A DNA stretch of 18,749 nucleotides from M55B154 sp964345775 (GCA_964345775.1 CAYFSO010000057.1:1-18749), one strand, 5' to 3'. Positions 6,455 to 15,360 are shown, numbered from the stretch's first letter. Numbers and translations are program-made. The notes: a model not told the origin generated them from the sequence alone.

Positions 6455-8917
6455 CTAATTATTCGCAGTATCCGAATCAATTTTCTCTTCGGCGATAGCC
6501 TCATCCCTCGTTATCACGTGATCATCACGTAATGACTCTTTCCACCTGTCATACAGGATCTTCTTTCGTGCCATGTCCTTGAAAAACTTTTCGGGATCCT
6601 CAAGGGCAAGAAAAAGCACCTCCTCCATGTTGCTCACAGGATGGATGACCAGCTGCTTCATCACGTACTCGGGTATCTTTTCCAGGTCTTTCACGTTATC
6701 CTTTGGAATTATTATATGCTTTATCTCACCCCTGTGGGCTGCCAGTATTTTCTCTTTCAGGCCGCCTATCTGCAGCACCTTGCCCCGAAGGGTGATCTCT
6801 CCGGTCATGGCAACATCGCAACGAACTGGTATCTGGCTGAAAAGGGATGCCATCACCACGGCCATGGTGATCCCCGCCGATGGGCCATCCTTGGGTATTG
6901 CTCCCTCGGGTACATGAAGGTGAATGTCATTTTTCCTGGTAACGTCATCGGGTATATTGTAATACTGCTGGTTGGCCCGCACGTACGTGAACGCGGCCTG
7001 TGCTGACTCCTGCATCACCTCCCCCAGCTTCCCGGTGAGCGTAAGGTTGCCCTTCCCTTTAACCATGGACGCTTCAACCTGCATCACGTCACCACCAACC
7101 TCTGTCCAGGCCATGCCGTTTGCAAGCCCCGTCTCGCTCTTGTGTTCCTTCTCGCCAAACTTGAACTTTGTCGGCCCAAGGTATTCGTGAATGATTTCCC
7201 TGGTTATCTCACGCTGGTAATCCTTGCCTTCTTTTACCACTTCACGGGCCACCTTGCGGCAGATCTTGGCAAGGACCCTCTCGAGGCTTCGCACCCCGGC
7301 TTCCCTTGTATAGTGCCGAATGACATACAGCATCATTTCCTCGTCCATGCTGATGTTTTCAGGCTTCAGACCGTTCTCGGTCACCTGCTTGGGAAGGAGG
7401 AACTGTAACCCGATATTCAGCTTTTCAGGCTCGGTGTAACTGGATATATCGATGATCTCCATCCTGTCCTGCAGCGGGGCCGGGATCCTGTGCTGCACAT
7501 TGGCAGTGGTTATGAATATTACGTCTGTCAGGTCGTAGGAAACTTCCATGTAATGATCTACGAAGTTGTTATTCTGTTCCGGGTCAAGCACTTCCAGCAG
7601 TGCAGACGATGGATCTCCCCTGAAATCCATTGACATCTTGTCAATCTCGTCAAGCAGAAAGACGGGGTTCCTGGTTCCGGCCTTCTTCATCTGCTGAATG
7701 ATCCGTCCCGGCAGCGCGCCCACGTAGGTTCTCCTGTGTCCACGTATCTCGGCCTCGTCCCGTACGCCGCCAAGTGACATCCGGACAAACTCCCTGCCAA
7801 GGGCGCGTGCAACCGACCTGCCAAGCGAAGTTTTACCCACACCAGGCGGGCCAACGAAACAGAGTATAGGGCCTTTCAGCTTTTTGGAAAGGTGCCGTAC
7901 CGCGATAAACTCGATGATCCTTTCCTTGGGGTCTTCAAGCCCGTAATGATCTTCATCGAGCACTTCCATGGCGTGATCAATGTCCTTGTTGTCCCTGGTT
8001 TTCTTCTTCCATGGAACATCCCGCAGCCACTCGACATAAGTGCGTACCACCGATGACTCGGCTGACATGGGAGGCATTTTTTCAAGACGCTTGATCTCTT
8101 TCATGGCCTTGTTTCGGGCTTCGTCGCTCATCTCGGTTTCTTCGACGGATTTTTTCAGTTCTTCCATCTCGTCAACACCGTCTTCACCCTGGCCCAGCTC
8201 TTTCTTTATCACCTTCATCTGCTCGTTCAGGTAATATTCCTTCTGGGTCTTCTCCATCTGTTTGCGAACCTTACCCTGTATCTTCTTCTCGATGTACATC
8301 ACTTCGATCTCGCCGTTGATGAACTCGATAAGCTTTTCAAGGCGCTCCTCGGGGTTTCCCATCTCAAGCAGTGCCTGCTTGAATTCAACACGCATGTTTA
8401 CATAAGAAGCGACTACATCGGTAAGGTGTGAAAGCTCTTCTATCTGGTTCACCGTTGTCAGGGCTTCCTGCGGTACTTTCTTGTTTATCTTGATGTACTT
8501 CTCGAAGGTCTCCAGCAATGTCTGCTTCAGGGACTGGGTGTCCCCTTCCACCTCGCCCATCCTCTCGATGTTCCTTATGTTTACACGGTAATAGTCATCC
8601 GTGGTATCATCGAGGTCTGAGAGGTATGCTCTCGACAGGCCTTCAACAAGCACCTTTATGGTACCGTCCGGCAGCTTTAACAGCTGCAATATCTCTGATA
8701 CGGTACCTACTTCGAATATCTCGTCTTTTCCCGGGTTAGTCTCCTGCGCGTCGGTCTGGGTGGCAAGCACGATAAGCCTGTCCCCATTCATGGCGGCATC
8801 GAGGGCGCTGATGGACATTTCCCTTCCCACGAAAAGCGGAATTACCATATGCGGAAAAACCACTACATCACGTAGTGGCAGTAAAGGAAATTCTTGTGTG
8901 TAATCAATGTTTTTCAT
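6455..8917 (-). CDS. lon: ATP-dependent Lon protease
   Basis: Lon is a cytoplasmic homo-oligomeric protease that unfolds and degrades damaged and regulatory proteins. The product has 820 residues against 784 in E. coli. The order is the N-terminal LON substrate-binding domain (about 10-205), a coiled, charged linker, the AAA+ module with Walker A GPPGVGKT (356-363) and Walker B FLLDEIDK, then the S16 protease domain. The catalytic dyad is Ser680 in PKDGPSAG and Lys723 in GGLKEK. The extra length includes a charged C-terminal tail of about 25 residues. The ATG is preceded by AGAGGT at 8 nt (8926-8931). It starts 30 nt after clpX and is probably the last gene of a clpP-clpX-lon operon. I see no heat-shock operator (CIRCE or a paired CtsR site) in front of it. 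Confidence 0.97.
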   Translation of the reverse strand: MKNIDYTQEFPLLPLRDVVVFPHMVIPLFVGREMSISALDAAMNGDRLIVLATQTDAQETNPGKDEIFEVGTVSEILQLLKLPDGTIKVLVEGLSRAYLSDLDDTTDDYYRVNIRNIERMGEVEGDTQSLKQTLLETFEKYIKINKKVPQEALTTVNQIEELSHLTDVVASYVNMRVEFKQALLEMGNPEERLEKLIEFINGEIEVMYIEKKIQGKVRKQMEKTQKEYYLNEQMKVIKKELGQGEDGVDEMEELKKSVEETEMSDEARNKAMKEIKRLEKMPPMSAESSVVRTYVEWLRDVPWKKKTRDNKDIDHAMEVLDEDHYGLEDPKERIIEFIAVRHLSKKLKGPILCFVGPPGVGKTSLGRSVARALGREFVRMSLGGVRDEAEIRGHRRTYVGALPGRIIQQMKKAGTRNPVFLLDEIDKMSMDFRGDPSSALLEVLDPEQNNNFVDHYMEVSYDLTDVIFITTANVQHRIPAPLQDRMEIIDISSYTEPEKLNIGLQFLLPKQVTENGLKPENISMDEEMMLYVIRHYTREAGVRSLERVLAKICRKVAREVVKEGKDYQREITREIIHEYLGPTKFKFGEKEHKSETGLANGMAWTEVGGDVMQVEASMVKGKGNLTLTGKLGEVMQESAQAAFTYVRANQQYYNIPDDVTRKNDIHLHVPEGAIPKDGPSAGITMAVVMASLFSQIPVRCDVAMTGEITLRGKVLQIGGLKEKILAAHRGEIKHIIIPKDNVKDLEKIPEYVMKQLVIHPVSNMEEVLFLALEDPEKFFKDMARKKILYDRWKESLRDDHVITRDEAIAEEKIDSDTANN

Positions 8918-8947
8918 ATGAACTGACCTCTGAACATGTTAGCAGGC

Positions 8948-10216
8948 TCAGGCACTTTTTTCCTCTTTCTTGTAGATGATCTCCGGATCCTTTTTGTCAC
9001 GTACCGTTTCACGGTTTATGATGACCCTGCTGATGGATTCCTTCGACGGGATATCATACATGAGATCCAGCATCACCTTCTCGAGTACTGACCTGAGTCC
9101 CCTTGCCCCGGATTCGCGTTCTATTGCTATCCTGGCAATTTCTGTAATGGCTTCGTCCTCGAACTCGAGTTCAACATCCTCGAACGAGAACATCTTCTGA
9201 TACTGTTTAATCAGTGCGTTTTTGGGCTCGGTGAGGATCTTCCTCATGGCCTCGTTGTCCAGCTCGTGAAGAACGGCGTTAATTGGCAGTCGTCCCACGA
9301 ATTCGGGAATGAGCCCGTACTTTATAAGGTCCTCGGTATGCAGCTTCTCGAGTACGTTGACATCGTGCACCTCGTTCACCGACCTTATATTTGCTCCGAA
9401 CCCCATTGTCTTGTTCCCTGTTCTCTGGCTGACGAGCTTGTCAAGCCCCACGAACGCACCGCCGCAGATGAACAGGATATTGCGCGTATCTATGGATATG
9501 AACTCCTGGTGCGGATGTTTACGTCCACCCTGCGGGGGCACGTTTGCGGTGGTGCCTTCAATTATTTTCAGCAGTGCCTGCTGTACTCCCTCACCCGATA
9601 CGTCCCTGGTGATGGAAGGATTATCAGACTTCCTGGTTACCTTGTCGATCTCGTCAATATAGATGATGCCCAGTTCGGCCCTTTTCACATCCCCGTCGGA
9701 ATTCTGTATGAGCTTGAGCAGAATGTTCTCAACGTCTTCACCAACATACCCTGCCTCGGTAAGGGAGGTGGCATCTGCAATAGCAAAGGGAACCTTGAGT
9801 ATCTTTGCCAGTGTCTGGGCCAGCAGCGTTTTACCTGACCCGGTAGGGCCGATCAACAGGATGTTGCTTTTTTCAAGCTCCACATCCCCCTTTCGAAGGT
9901 TGAAGTTGCTGTTAATACGCCTGTAATGATTGTACACTGCGACCGAGAGCATCTTTTTCGCGTAATCCTGGCCGATCACGTATTCGTCAAGAATATTGTT
10001 TATCTCCCTCGGCTTGGGGAGATTGGTGAGCACCTCGGCGCCACCCTCAAGGCCCCATTCCTCGTCTATGATCTCGTTGCAAAGGTCGATACATTCATCG
10101 CATATATACACATCCGGCCCTGCCACCAGCTTTTTTACCATGTCCTGGCTTTTCCCGCAAAACGAGCAGTACAGGTTTGTTTTTTCGTCCGTGGGATCTT
10201 TCTTTTTTGATGACAT
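8948..10216 (-). CDS. clpX: ClpX, ATPase and specificity subunit of ClpXP
   Basis: ClpX is a hexameric AAA+ unfoldase that recognises tagged proteins and feeds them to ClpP. The 422-residue product begins with the C4 zinc-binding domain (Cys17, Cys20, Cys39, Cys42). It has Walker A GPTGSGKT (123-130), the pore-loop GYVG (156-159), Walker B YIDEIDK (Asp188-Glu189) and the RKH loop in GGRKHPHQEF. The ClpP-docking loop reads MGF (in KTMGFGAN) in place of the usual IGF or LGF, a conservative change. The C-terminal small domain contains ESGARGLRSVLEKVMLD. The ribosome binding site AGAGGT is 4 nt before the ATG. It lies 32 nt after clpP and 30 nt before lon. Confidence 0.97.
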   Translation of the reverse strand: MSSKKKDPTDEKTNLYCSFCGKSQDMVKKLVAGPDVYICDECIDLCNEIIDEEWGLEGGAEVLTNLPKPREINNILDEYVIGQDYAKKMLSVAVYNHYRRINSNFNLRKGDVELEKSNILLIGPTGSGKTLLAQTLAKILKVPFAIADATSLTEAGYVGEDVENILLKLIQNSDGDVKRAELGIIYIDEIDKVTRKSDNPSITRDVSGEGVQQALLKIIEGTTANVPPQGGRKHPHQEFISIDTRNILFICGGAFVGLDKLVSQRTGNKTMGFGANIRSVNEVHDVNVLEKLHTEDLIKYGLIPEFVGRLPINAVLHELDNEAMRKILTEPKNALIKQYQKMFSFEDVELEFEDEAITEIARIAIERESGARGLRSVLEKVMLDLMYDIPSKESISRVIINRETVRDKKDPEIIYKKEEKSA

Positions 10217-10248
10217 GCTTACCTCTTCTAATAAATCTGGATCTTGTG

Positions 10249-10848
10249 CTACTTCTTATCCTTTTCTTCTTCTTTCCTGATAACCTTGTCGATGAGCCCG
10301 TATTGAACGGCCTCTTCAGAATCCATGAAGAAATCTCGATCTATATCCTTTTCGATCTGTTCTACTGTCTGGCCCGTATGGTATACGTATATATCATTCA
10401 GGCGTTTCCGTATCTTTATTATCTCACGGGCGTGTATCTCAATATCGGCTGCCTGGCCCTGGAAACCACCGGATGGCTGGTGTACCATGATCCTGGAATT
10501 AGGCAGTGCAGACCGTTTGCCCTTTGCACCCGCCGCAAGAAGCAACGAGCCCATCGAGGCCGCCTGTCCTATGCAAATAGTGGCCACGTTGGGTTTAATG
10601 TACTGCATGGTGTCGTAAATTGCCATGCCGGATGTAACTATGCCGCCGGGTGAGTTAATATATAGAAAAATATCCTTGTCCGGATCTTCGGCTTCAAGGA
10701 ACAGCATCTGCGCGATAACCAGGCTTGATATGTGATCATCAACGGGTTCGCCCAAAAATATTATCCTGTCTTTTAACAGGCGTGAGTAAATGTCATAAGA
10801 CCGTTCGCCTCTTGATGTTTGTTCAACTACTATGGGAACAAGACTCAT
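10249..10848 (-). CDS. clpP: ClpP, proteolytic subunit of the Clp protease
   Basis: ClpP is the barrel-forming serine peptidase that degrades proteins unfolded by ClpX. The product is 199 residues, about the usual length. The catalytic triad is Ser98 in GQAASMGS, His123 in RIMVHQPSGG and Asp172 in IDRDFFM. NSPGG (65-69) is the oxyanion and substrate strand motif. The N-terminal MSLVPIVVEQTSRGERSYDI is the typical start with only a short propeptide. It has a strong ribosome binding site, AAGGAG (10858-10863), 9 nt before the ATG. It is the first gene of the proposed clpP-clpX-lon operon. Upstream lies a 223-nt gap to tig containing a weak promoter and two inverted repeats. Confidence 0.97.
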   Translation of the reverse strand: MSLVPIVVEQTSRGERSYDIYSRLLKDRIIFLGEPVDDHISSLVIAQMLFLEAEDPDKDIFLYINSPGGIVTSGMAIYDTMQYIKPNVATICIGQAASMGSLLLAAGAKGKRSALPNSRIMVHQPSGGFQGQAADIEIHAREIIKIRKRLNDIYVYHTGQTVEQIEKDIDRDFFMDSEEAVQYGLIDKVIRKEEEKDKK

Positions 10849-10886
10849 ATAGATAATCTCCTTATAAAAAGTTGTGTATTATTGTA

Positions 10887-10914
10887 AAGATACTGAAAGA
10901 CCTCGAAAATTCAA
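10887..10914 (-). promoter_or_regulatory. Possible promoter of clpP-clpX-lon
   Basis: On the minus strand TTGAAT (10909-10914) is followed after 16 nt by TATCTT (10887-10892), with four of six matches in each box. The leader would be about 30 nt. It is a modest match, supported mainly by its place in the gap before clpP. Confidence 0.3.
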
Positions 10915-10989
10915 CCATTTTAACAGATATGACATGTATATTCTATGTGTCGGCACTACATTTCCTGTTACATCATATCTTTTTAGAAA

Positions 10990-11016
10990 AAATGTTTACC
11001 ATAATGGTAAACATTT
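10990..11016. repeat. 27-bp palindrome between tig and clpP (terminator or operator)
   Basis: The arms AAATGTTTACCAT (10990-11002) and ATGGTAAACATTT (11004-11016) are exact reverse complements around a single central A. In the direction of tig transcription the hairpin ends in a run of six T, so it could end tig transcripts. The stem is mostly A-T (three G-C pairs), which is weak for a terminator and more typical of a repressor operator. A further half-site GTAAACAT occurs at 11037-11044, 30 nt from the copy at 11007-11014. Confidence 0.65.
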
Positions 11017-11047
11017 CTTTAGTATCGTTGCTAGTAGTAAACATAGC

Positions 11048-11065
11048 GAATATTGAACAATATTC
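11048..11065. repeat. 18-bp inverted repeat just after the tig stop
   Basis: GAATATTG (11048-11055) and CAATATTC (11058-11065) are exact reverse complements around AA. The repeat starts 6 nt past the tig stop codon. It is all A-T except for two G-C pairs and has no T-run after it, so its role is unclear. Confidence 0.45.
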
Positions 11066-11071
11066 AAAAAT

Positions 11072-12409
11072 TTATTCCTGCTTCATGAACTCTTCCAGTG
11101 AAACAGGTTTCTTCTGTTTTACCTGGGCGTTATCATAGATGAAATCCAGCGCGGTATCAAGTACCAGCTCGTTTTCAATATTCTCCCTGGAACCCTGCTC
11201 ATTGATGATCTCTTCAATCTCCTCAACGGGCTTCTGGTTCTTTTCTGCTATCTGCTGGATCACCCTGTTGTACTGCTCTTCGGAGACCTTTAGATCTTCC
11301 TGTTTGGCTATCTCCGCCAGGGTAAGGGTTGTCTTGATGCTGCTGGTGGCCTCTTCACGCATTTTCTCGGACAATTCGTTCACGTCCATGTTCAACACGG
11401 ATGCAAACTCGTTGATATCCTGGGCAAAATATCCGACACGCTGCTGCACCCTCTGGAAAATGGATTCCATCTCCTTTGAGATCATCGTCTCGGGTATATC
11501 GAATGTACTGTTCTCAACGATCTGTCGAAGCAGTTTTGCCTTCACATCTGATCGGGACTTTTCATTCACGTAATTATCAAGGTTCTCCCTGATCTTGTTC
11601 TTCAGGTCTTCAAGGGATTCGTAATCTCCAACGTCCTTGGCGAATTCATCGTCAAGCCCGGGAAGATCCCTCTTATTGATCTCGTCAATTTTAACCAGGT
11701 AGGTAACTTTTTGTCCCTTCAGTACATCAACGGAATAGTCTTTCGGATATTTTACCTTTACCTCTTTTTCTTCCCCCACCTTCATTCCGGGGATTTCCTT
11801 GTCGATAGAGTGATCTTCCTTACTCTTACCCACTATCATGGTATATGGCCGGTATTCCACTGAATCGATCTCGTCTTTTTCGACATCGTCGATTCGTTTC
11901 ATCTGTATGGTTACCTGGTCGTCTTTTTCCACTTCGGCGCCATCTTCCTTCTTCGAGATGGTAGCATGTTTATCACGCAATTCCTCGATCTCACGTTCAA
12001 CGTCCTGGTCGGCCACCTTCGCGTTTACCTGTTCCGCGGTGAGCCCCTTGTAATCTATAAGCTCAACCGAGGGGGGGACTTCAAAGGTTACCGTGTAATT
12101 GAAAGGTTTGTTCCTGTCGATACTGTTGAAATCAAACTCCGGCTGACCGATGGGGGTGTACCCGTTTTCATTGAGTACATCGAAATAGGTTTTCTTCAGA
12201 ATACTCTCGGCGGCTTCACTGTCGGCCACGTCCTTGAACCGCGTCTCGATAATGTTGAGGGGAACTTTACCTTTTCTAAAGCCGTCGATCTTTGCCTTCT
12301 GCTGTATTGACTTGAACACGGACTGGTATTCCTGTTCAACCCTGTCTTCGGGAACTTCAACCTGCAGTTCCATCTTCGCGTTATCCAGCTTTTTCTCTTT
12401 AACGTCCAA
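11072..12409 (-). CDS. tig: Trigger factor, ribosome-associated chaperone and prolyl isomerase
   Basis: Trigger factor binds at the ribosome exit tunnel and shields new polypeptides. The product is 445 residues, close to E. coli's 432. The N-terminal ribosome-binding domain carries the signature GFRKGKVP (43-50). The FKBP-like peptidyl-prolyl isomerase domain spans about 150-245. The rest is the helical chaperone domain, with DLPGLDDEFAKDVGDYESL at its start. The start codon is TTG, not ATG. It is favoured because AGGGAG sits 7 nt upstream and because the resulting N-terminus (MDVKEKKLDNAKMELQVEV) matches the family start; the next Met, residue 13, would cut into the first strand. The tig-clpP-clpX-lon order is the same as in many bacteria including E. 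coli, but here tig is set apart by palindromic repeats. Confidence 0.95.
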   Translation of the reverse strand: MDVKEKKLDNAKMELQVEVPEDRVEQEYQSVFKSIQQKAKIDGFRKGKVPLNIIETRFKDVADSEAAESILKKTYFDVLNENGYTPIGQPEFDFNSIDRNKPFNYTVTFEVPPSVELIDYKGLTAEQVNAKVADQDVEREIEELRDKHATISKKEDGAEVEKDDQVTIQMKRIDDVEKDEIDSVEYRPYTMIVGKSKEDHSIDKEIPGMKVGEEKEVKVKYPKDYSVDVLKGQKVTYLVKIDEINKRDLPGLDDEFAKDVGDYESLEDLKNKIRENLDNYVNEKSRSDVKAKLLRQIVENSTFDIPETMISKEMESIFQRVQQRVGYFAQDINEFASVLNMDVNELSEKMREEATSSIKTTLTLAEIAKQEDLKVSEEQYNRVIQQIAEKNQKPVEEIEEIINEQGSRENIENELVLDTALDFIYDNAQVKQKKPVSLEEFMKQE

Positions 12410-12416
12410 TTTATTT

Positions 12417-12422
12417 CTCCCT
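12417..12422 (-). promoter_or_regulatory. Ribosome binding site that fixes the TTG start of tig
   Basis: AGGGAG on the minus strand lies 7 nt before the TTG at 12407-12409. No ATG in the same frame has a comparable site. The gap 12410-12563 between tig and the kinase gene upstream holds no convincing promoter that I can see. Confidence 0.6.
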
Positions 12423-12563
12423 GTACATATAATGATCTAGTTTAATAAAGCAACAAGCTCTCATCGAATGATAAATGGAATGGATTGGCATTACCGTTAT
12501 CAATGTAGCAATACTCGTACGAACATCCAATGAAAGCGCATAATCGTCAAACAATTTTCGGTA

Positions 12564-15068
12564 TTAATTGGCACTTTCGTCGGCACCAGCAGGGATGAAT
12601 ATATCCACGCGCGTACCATTGTCATTGCGTATAGTATACGTACCCCGGCACTGGTGCACCATTGCATCAACCAGGGTAAGTCCAAAACCGGGACTGTTCA
12701 TGTCTTTGTAATTATCCGGTAATCCTGTACCATTATCGGCTACCATGACCCTGAGATCTTTATTTTCATCCTGCCTTATGGTGATAGATAGTATCCCGGT
12801 ATCACTGCCATTGAACGCATACTTGAAGGCGTTGGTCATCAGTTCGTTGATAATGATCCCGAGTGAAAAACTCATTTTTGCGGGTATCCAGACATCATCG
12901 ATCTGCCTGTCCAGCGTTACCCGTGTGTCCACTGTATACGTCTGAACTATGGAATCAGTCACATCAGATATTAACGTGGGAATATGAATGCTTTTTACCT
13001 GGTCCCCCCTGTACAGGGTATTATAGATGCTGCTCATTATGTAAATACGGTGACGAACCTCGTCCAGGGTACGTGACACTTCCGCGTTTTCCGAGGAGTG
13101 CGCCTGCAGCGAAAGCAGGCTGCTGATAACGTTCATGTCATTCTTGATGCGATGATGCACCTCCCGCAGGATCATATCTTTCTGTGAAAGCAGGTTTTGG
13201 ATCTCGGCTTCCGCGTTCTTGATGTCCGTAATCTCGTGAAAATTTTCGAGGACATACACTTTACCATCTATTGTGACCTTCTTTGCGTTTTTCAATATGG
13301 GAACATGGGTGCCGTCGCGCCGCTTCAGGGTGGTATCCATGCCGGTAAATCCCTGTTTCTTCTCTTCCCATATGGGGCATTGTTTTGACGCGCTTCCCTT
13401 CGGACATATGATATCACATTTCTGTCCGATAAGCTCTTCCACCTGGTACCCGGATATCTCCGCGGTGCGGTCATTTACCTGGAATATGTTATAGTCTTCA
13501 TCAATAATTATTGTACCGCCGGGCATGTTCTGCAATATGGCCTGCAGCATGTTCCTGTTATTCTCAAGGCTTGCAAGCGTGTTCTTCAGGCCAGAGATAT
13601 CGATCACCAGGCCGCGGATGCCCTGTACCTGCCCATCATCCATTATACAGGATGCATTAACAAGCGCCGGGAAAGTCTTCCCGTCCTTCCTCTGCATGGT
13701 ATATTCTATGGGACCCAGCTGCTCCCCGTTGACAACCCGCAGTATGTTTTCAACAACTCGCTGACGGTCTCCCGGCACCACCATCTGGTCAGCCATGAAT
13801 CCTTCTTCTTCAAACTCACGCCTGGTATATCCCATAATTTCGAAGGCCATTTTGTTGCCGTACGTAATTTTTCCGGCCAGGTCGGCTTCGAATACCGCCT
13901 CGGGGAGCATGTCAGCAAGTTCACGGAAACGCTTCTCACTTTTTTTCAGCTTCTCTTCCATGAGCAACCGATGTGTCATATCGGTTACGGTGATGATCTG
14001 CCCCTTCTCCATGCGGGATGGATCCAGTGCCCGCGCCATGATCATAACGTCCAGTAGATTGCCTTCCCTGTCCTGCAACTTTGCACCCAGCTGACCTGCG
14101 CCATTCTCATTTATCTGGCCATACAGTTCTTTGCCAACACGTGCATATTCAGCCCCATCGGGATATAATACCATGCTGTCCTGTTTGTTGTATTCATCCA
14201 GGTCGTATTTCAACATTCTGTGCATTGCAGTATTGGCCCAGACCCGTTTCCGGTCTTTCACAAGACCTATCCCGATCGGCGAAGCATCAAGTACGGCCTG
14301 CAGGGTGGCATAGCTTTCTTCAAGATCTTTCTCATATTGCAGTCGAACAGTTTCATCGGCACAAAAAGCCATGTACCGCTCACCACTCAGATGAACCACG
14401 TCAAGGGATGCCCTGAATACACTTCCGTCCTTTCTCTGTATCTCAACAACATCGTGCACTTCACCATGTTCCCGAACCACGCGAAATGATTCATGGGCCA
14501 TGTCCTCACGATTGACAGGGGCAAGATCAACTATTTTCATGCGCAACAACTCATCCCTGGTATACCCGGTCAACCTGCATGCTTTATGATTCACGTCAAT
14601 ATACTGTCCATCCCTGTCCACCACGAAGATCCCGAAGGGAGCGTTCTCTATATATGCATGGAACTTCTCTTCTTCGCGAAGTGTCTGCTGGTGGGCCTGG
14701 AACAACTCAAATGCCATGTTGATGGATTCCATAAGCACGAATTCACCCGAGCTTTTCAGCACGTAGCCGTACCGGGTAATCCCCTTCACCTGTTGCACCA
14801 TCTCTTTCTCGGAGTGGCTGGTGAAAAAAACGATGGGTATCGTACGCACATTCAATATTTTTCGGGCTGCATCAGTCCCGTTCATACCCTTCCCCAGGTC
14901 AATATCCATCAGCACCAGGCTGATAGACTGGTCTTCCCGCACCATTTGCACGGCCTCTTCACCCGTCATGGATGTTACCACGTCATAACCATACGACCGT
15001 ATGGTTTCTGCCTGTGACATGGCGATTATGGCTTCGTCTTCGACGAGCAGTATTCTTGTTTTATTCAT
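12564..15068 (-). CDS. Multi-PAS sensor histidine kinase with N-terminal receiver (REC-PASx4-HisKA_2-HATPase)
   Basis: The 834-residue product starts with a complete receiver domain (about 1-125): acidic pair Glu10-Asp11, phosphoacceptor Asp55 in LMDIDLG, Thr83 and Lys105. Four PAS-like domains follow (about 135-250, 258-372, 380-500, 508-622). The kinase core has the H-box EVHHRIKND with the likely phospho-His639, then N-box NELMTNAF (741-748), G1 box DNGTGLP (Asp778) and GFGLTLV. This HisKA_2-type core differs from the common HisKA form. PAS4 carries three cysteines, C551-x3-C555-x8-C564, which might bind a metal or cofactor. No transmembrane segment or DNA-binding domain is seen, so it is probably a cytoplasmic sensor; the signal is unknown. 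The ATG has AGGT at 8 nt. It is divergent from the next kinase, whose receiver is about two-thirds identical by hand alignment. Confidence 0.92.
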   Translation of the reverse strand: MNKTRILLVEDEAIIAMSQAETIRSYGYDVVTSMTGEEAVQMVREDQSISLVLMDIDLGKGMNGTDAARKILNVRTIPIVFFTSHSEKEMVQQVKGITRYGYVLKSSGEFVLMESINMAFELFQAHQQTLREEEKFHAYIENAPFGIFVVDRDGQYIDVNHKACRLTGYTRDELLRMKIVDLAPVNREDMAHESFRVVREHGEVHDVVEIQRKDGSVFRASLDVVHLSGERYMAFCADETVRLQYEKDLEESYATLQAVLDASPIGIGLVKDRKRVWANTAMHRMLKYDLDEYNKQDSMVLYPDGAEYARVGKELYGQINENGAGQLGAKLQDREGNLLDVMIMARALDPSRMEKGQIITVTDMTHRLLMEEKLKKSEKRFRELADMLPEAVFEADLAGKITYGNKMAFEIMGYTRREFEEEGFMADQMVVPGDRQRVVENILRVVNGEQLGPIEYTMQRKDGKTFPALVNASCIMDDGQVQGIRGLVIDISGLKNTLASLENNRNMLQAILQNMPGGTIIIDEDYNIFQVNDRTAEISGYQVEELIGQKCDIICPKGSASKQCPIWEEKKQGFTGMDTTLKRRDGTHVPILKNAKKVTIDGKVYVLENFHEITDIKNAEAEIQNLLSQKDMILREVHHRIKNDMNVISSLLSLQAHSSENAEVSRTLDEVRHRIYIMSSIYNTLYRGDQVKSIHIPTLISDVTDSIVQTYTVDTRVTLDRQIDDVWIPAKMSFSLGIIINELMTNAFKYAFNGSDTGILSITIRQDENKDLRVMVADNGTGLPDNYKDMNSPGFGLTLVDAMVHQCRGTYTIRNDNGTRVDIFIPAGADESAN

Positions 15069-15131
15069 GGGAACACACCTGGTATATTACGTTTATCGCA
15101 GAAAATGCCGAGTGCCGGGAAACTTCTATAC

Positions 15132-15159
15132 AATATAGCATACATACCCTTTCTCTCAA
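15132..15159 (-). promoter_or_regulatory. Predicted promoter of the REC-PASx4 kinase
   Basis: On the minus strand TTGAGA (15154-15159) is followed after 16 nt by TATATT (15132-15137). The leader would be about 57 nt before the ATG at 15068. Confidence 0.4.
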
Positions 15160-15330
15160 TTTTATATCACCTGTCATCTACATATATTTGTTTATGTATA
15201 TTTTTCTGCTCTTAACATGTTTCTCAACCTGCTTGCTCCCCTGGTTTTTTCAGTAGTTAGCAGCAAAAGCATTTATTGTGCCCCCTGAACATGAGAAGCT
15301 GCTTTTTATCATATATACTTTAAAAAGAAA

Positions 15331-15360
15331 TTGTTTACTTTTTGTGATACATGGTATATA
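15331..15360 (+). promoter_or_regulatory. Predicted promoter of the REC-PASx3 kinase
   Basis: TTGTTT (15331-15336) is followed after 18 nt by TATATA (15355-15360). Transcription would start near 15367, just before the ATG at 15382. This argues against using the in-frame TTG at 15331 as the start codon. Confidence 0.35.

Noticed and set aside
8918..8947. AGGTCA before lon as a CtsR heat-shock site.
   Set aside because: Only one half-site is present and it coincides with the ribosome binding site AGAGGT. CtsR needs a tandem pair.
12410..12563. A tig promoter starting from TTGACG on the minus strand.
   Set aside because: No acceptable -10 sequence lies at 16-18 nt from it, and other candidates would start transcription inside the ribosome binding site.
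14493..15017. A 174-codon open frame on the plus strand opposite the first kinase.
   Set aside because: The kinase receiver and first PAS domain on the minus strand explain this DNA; the antisense product looks like no known protein.
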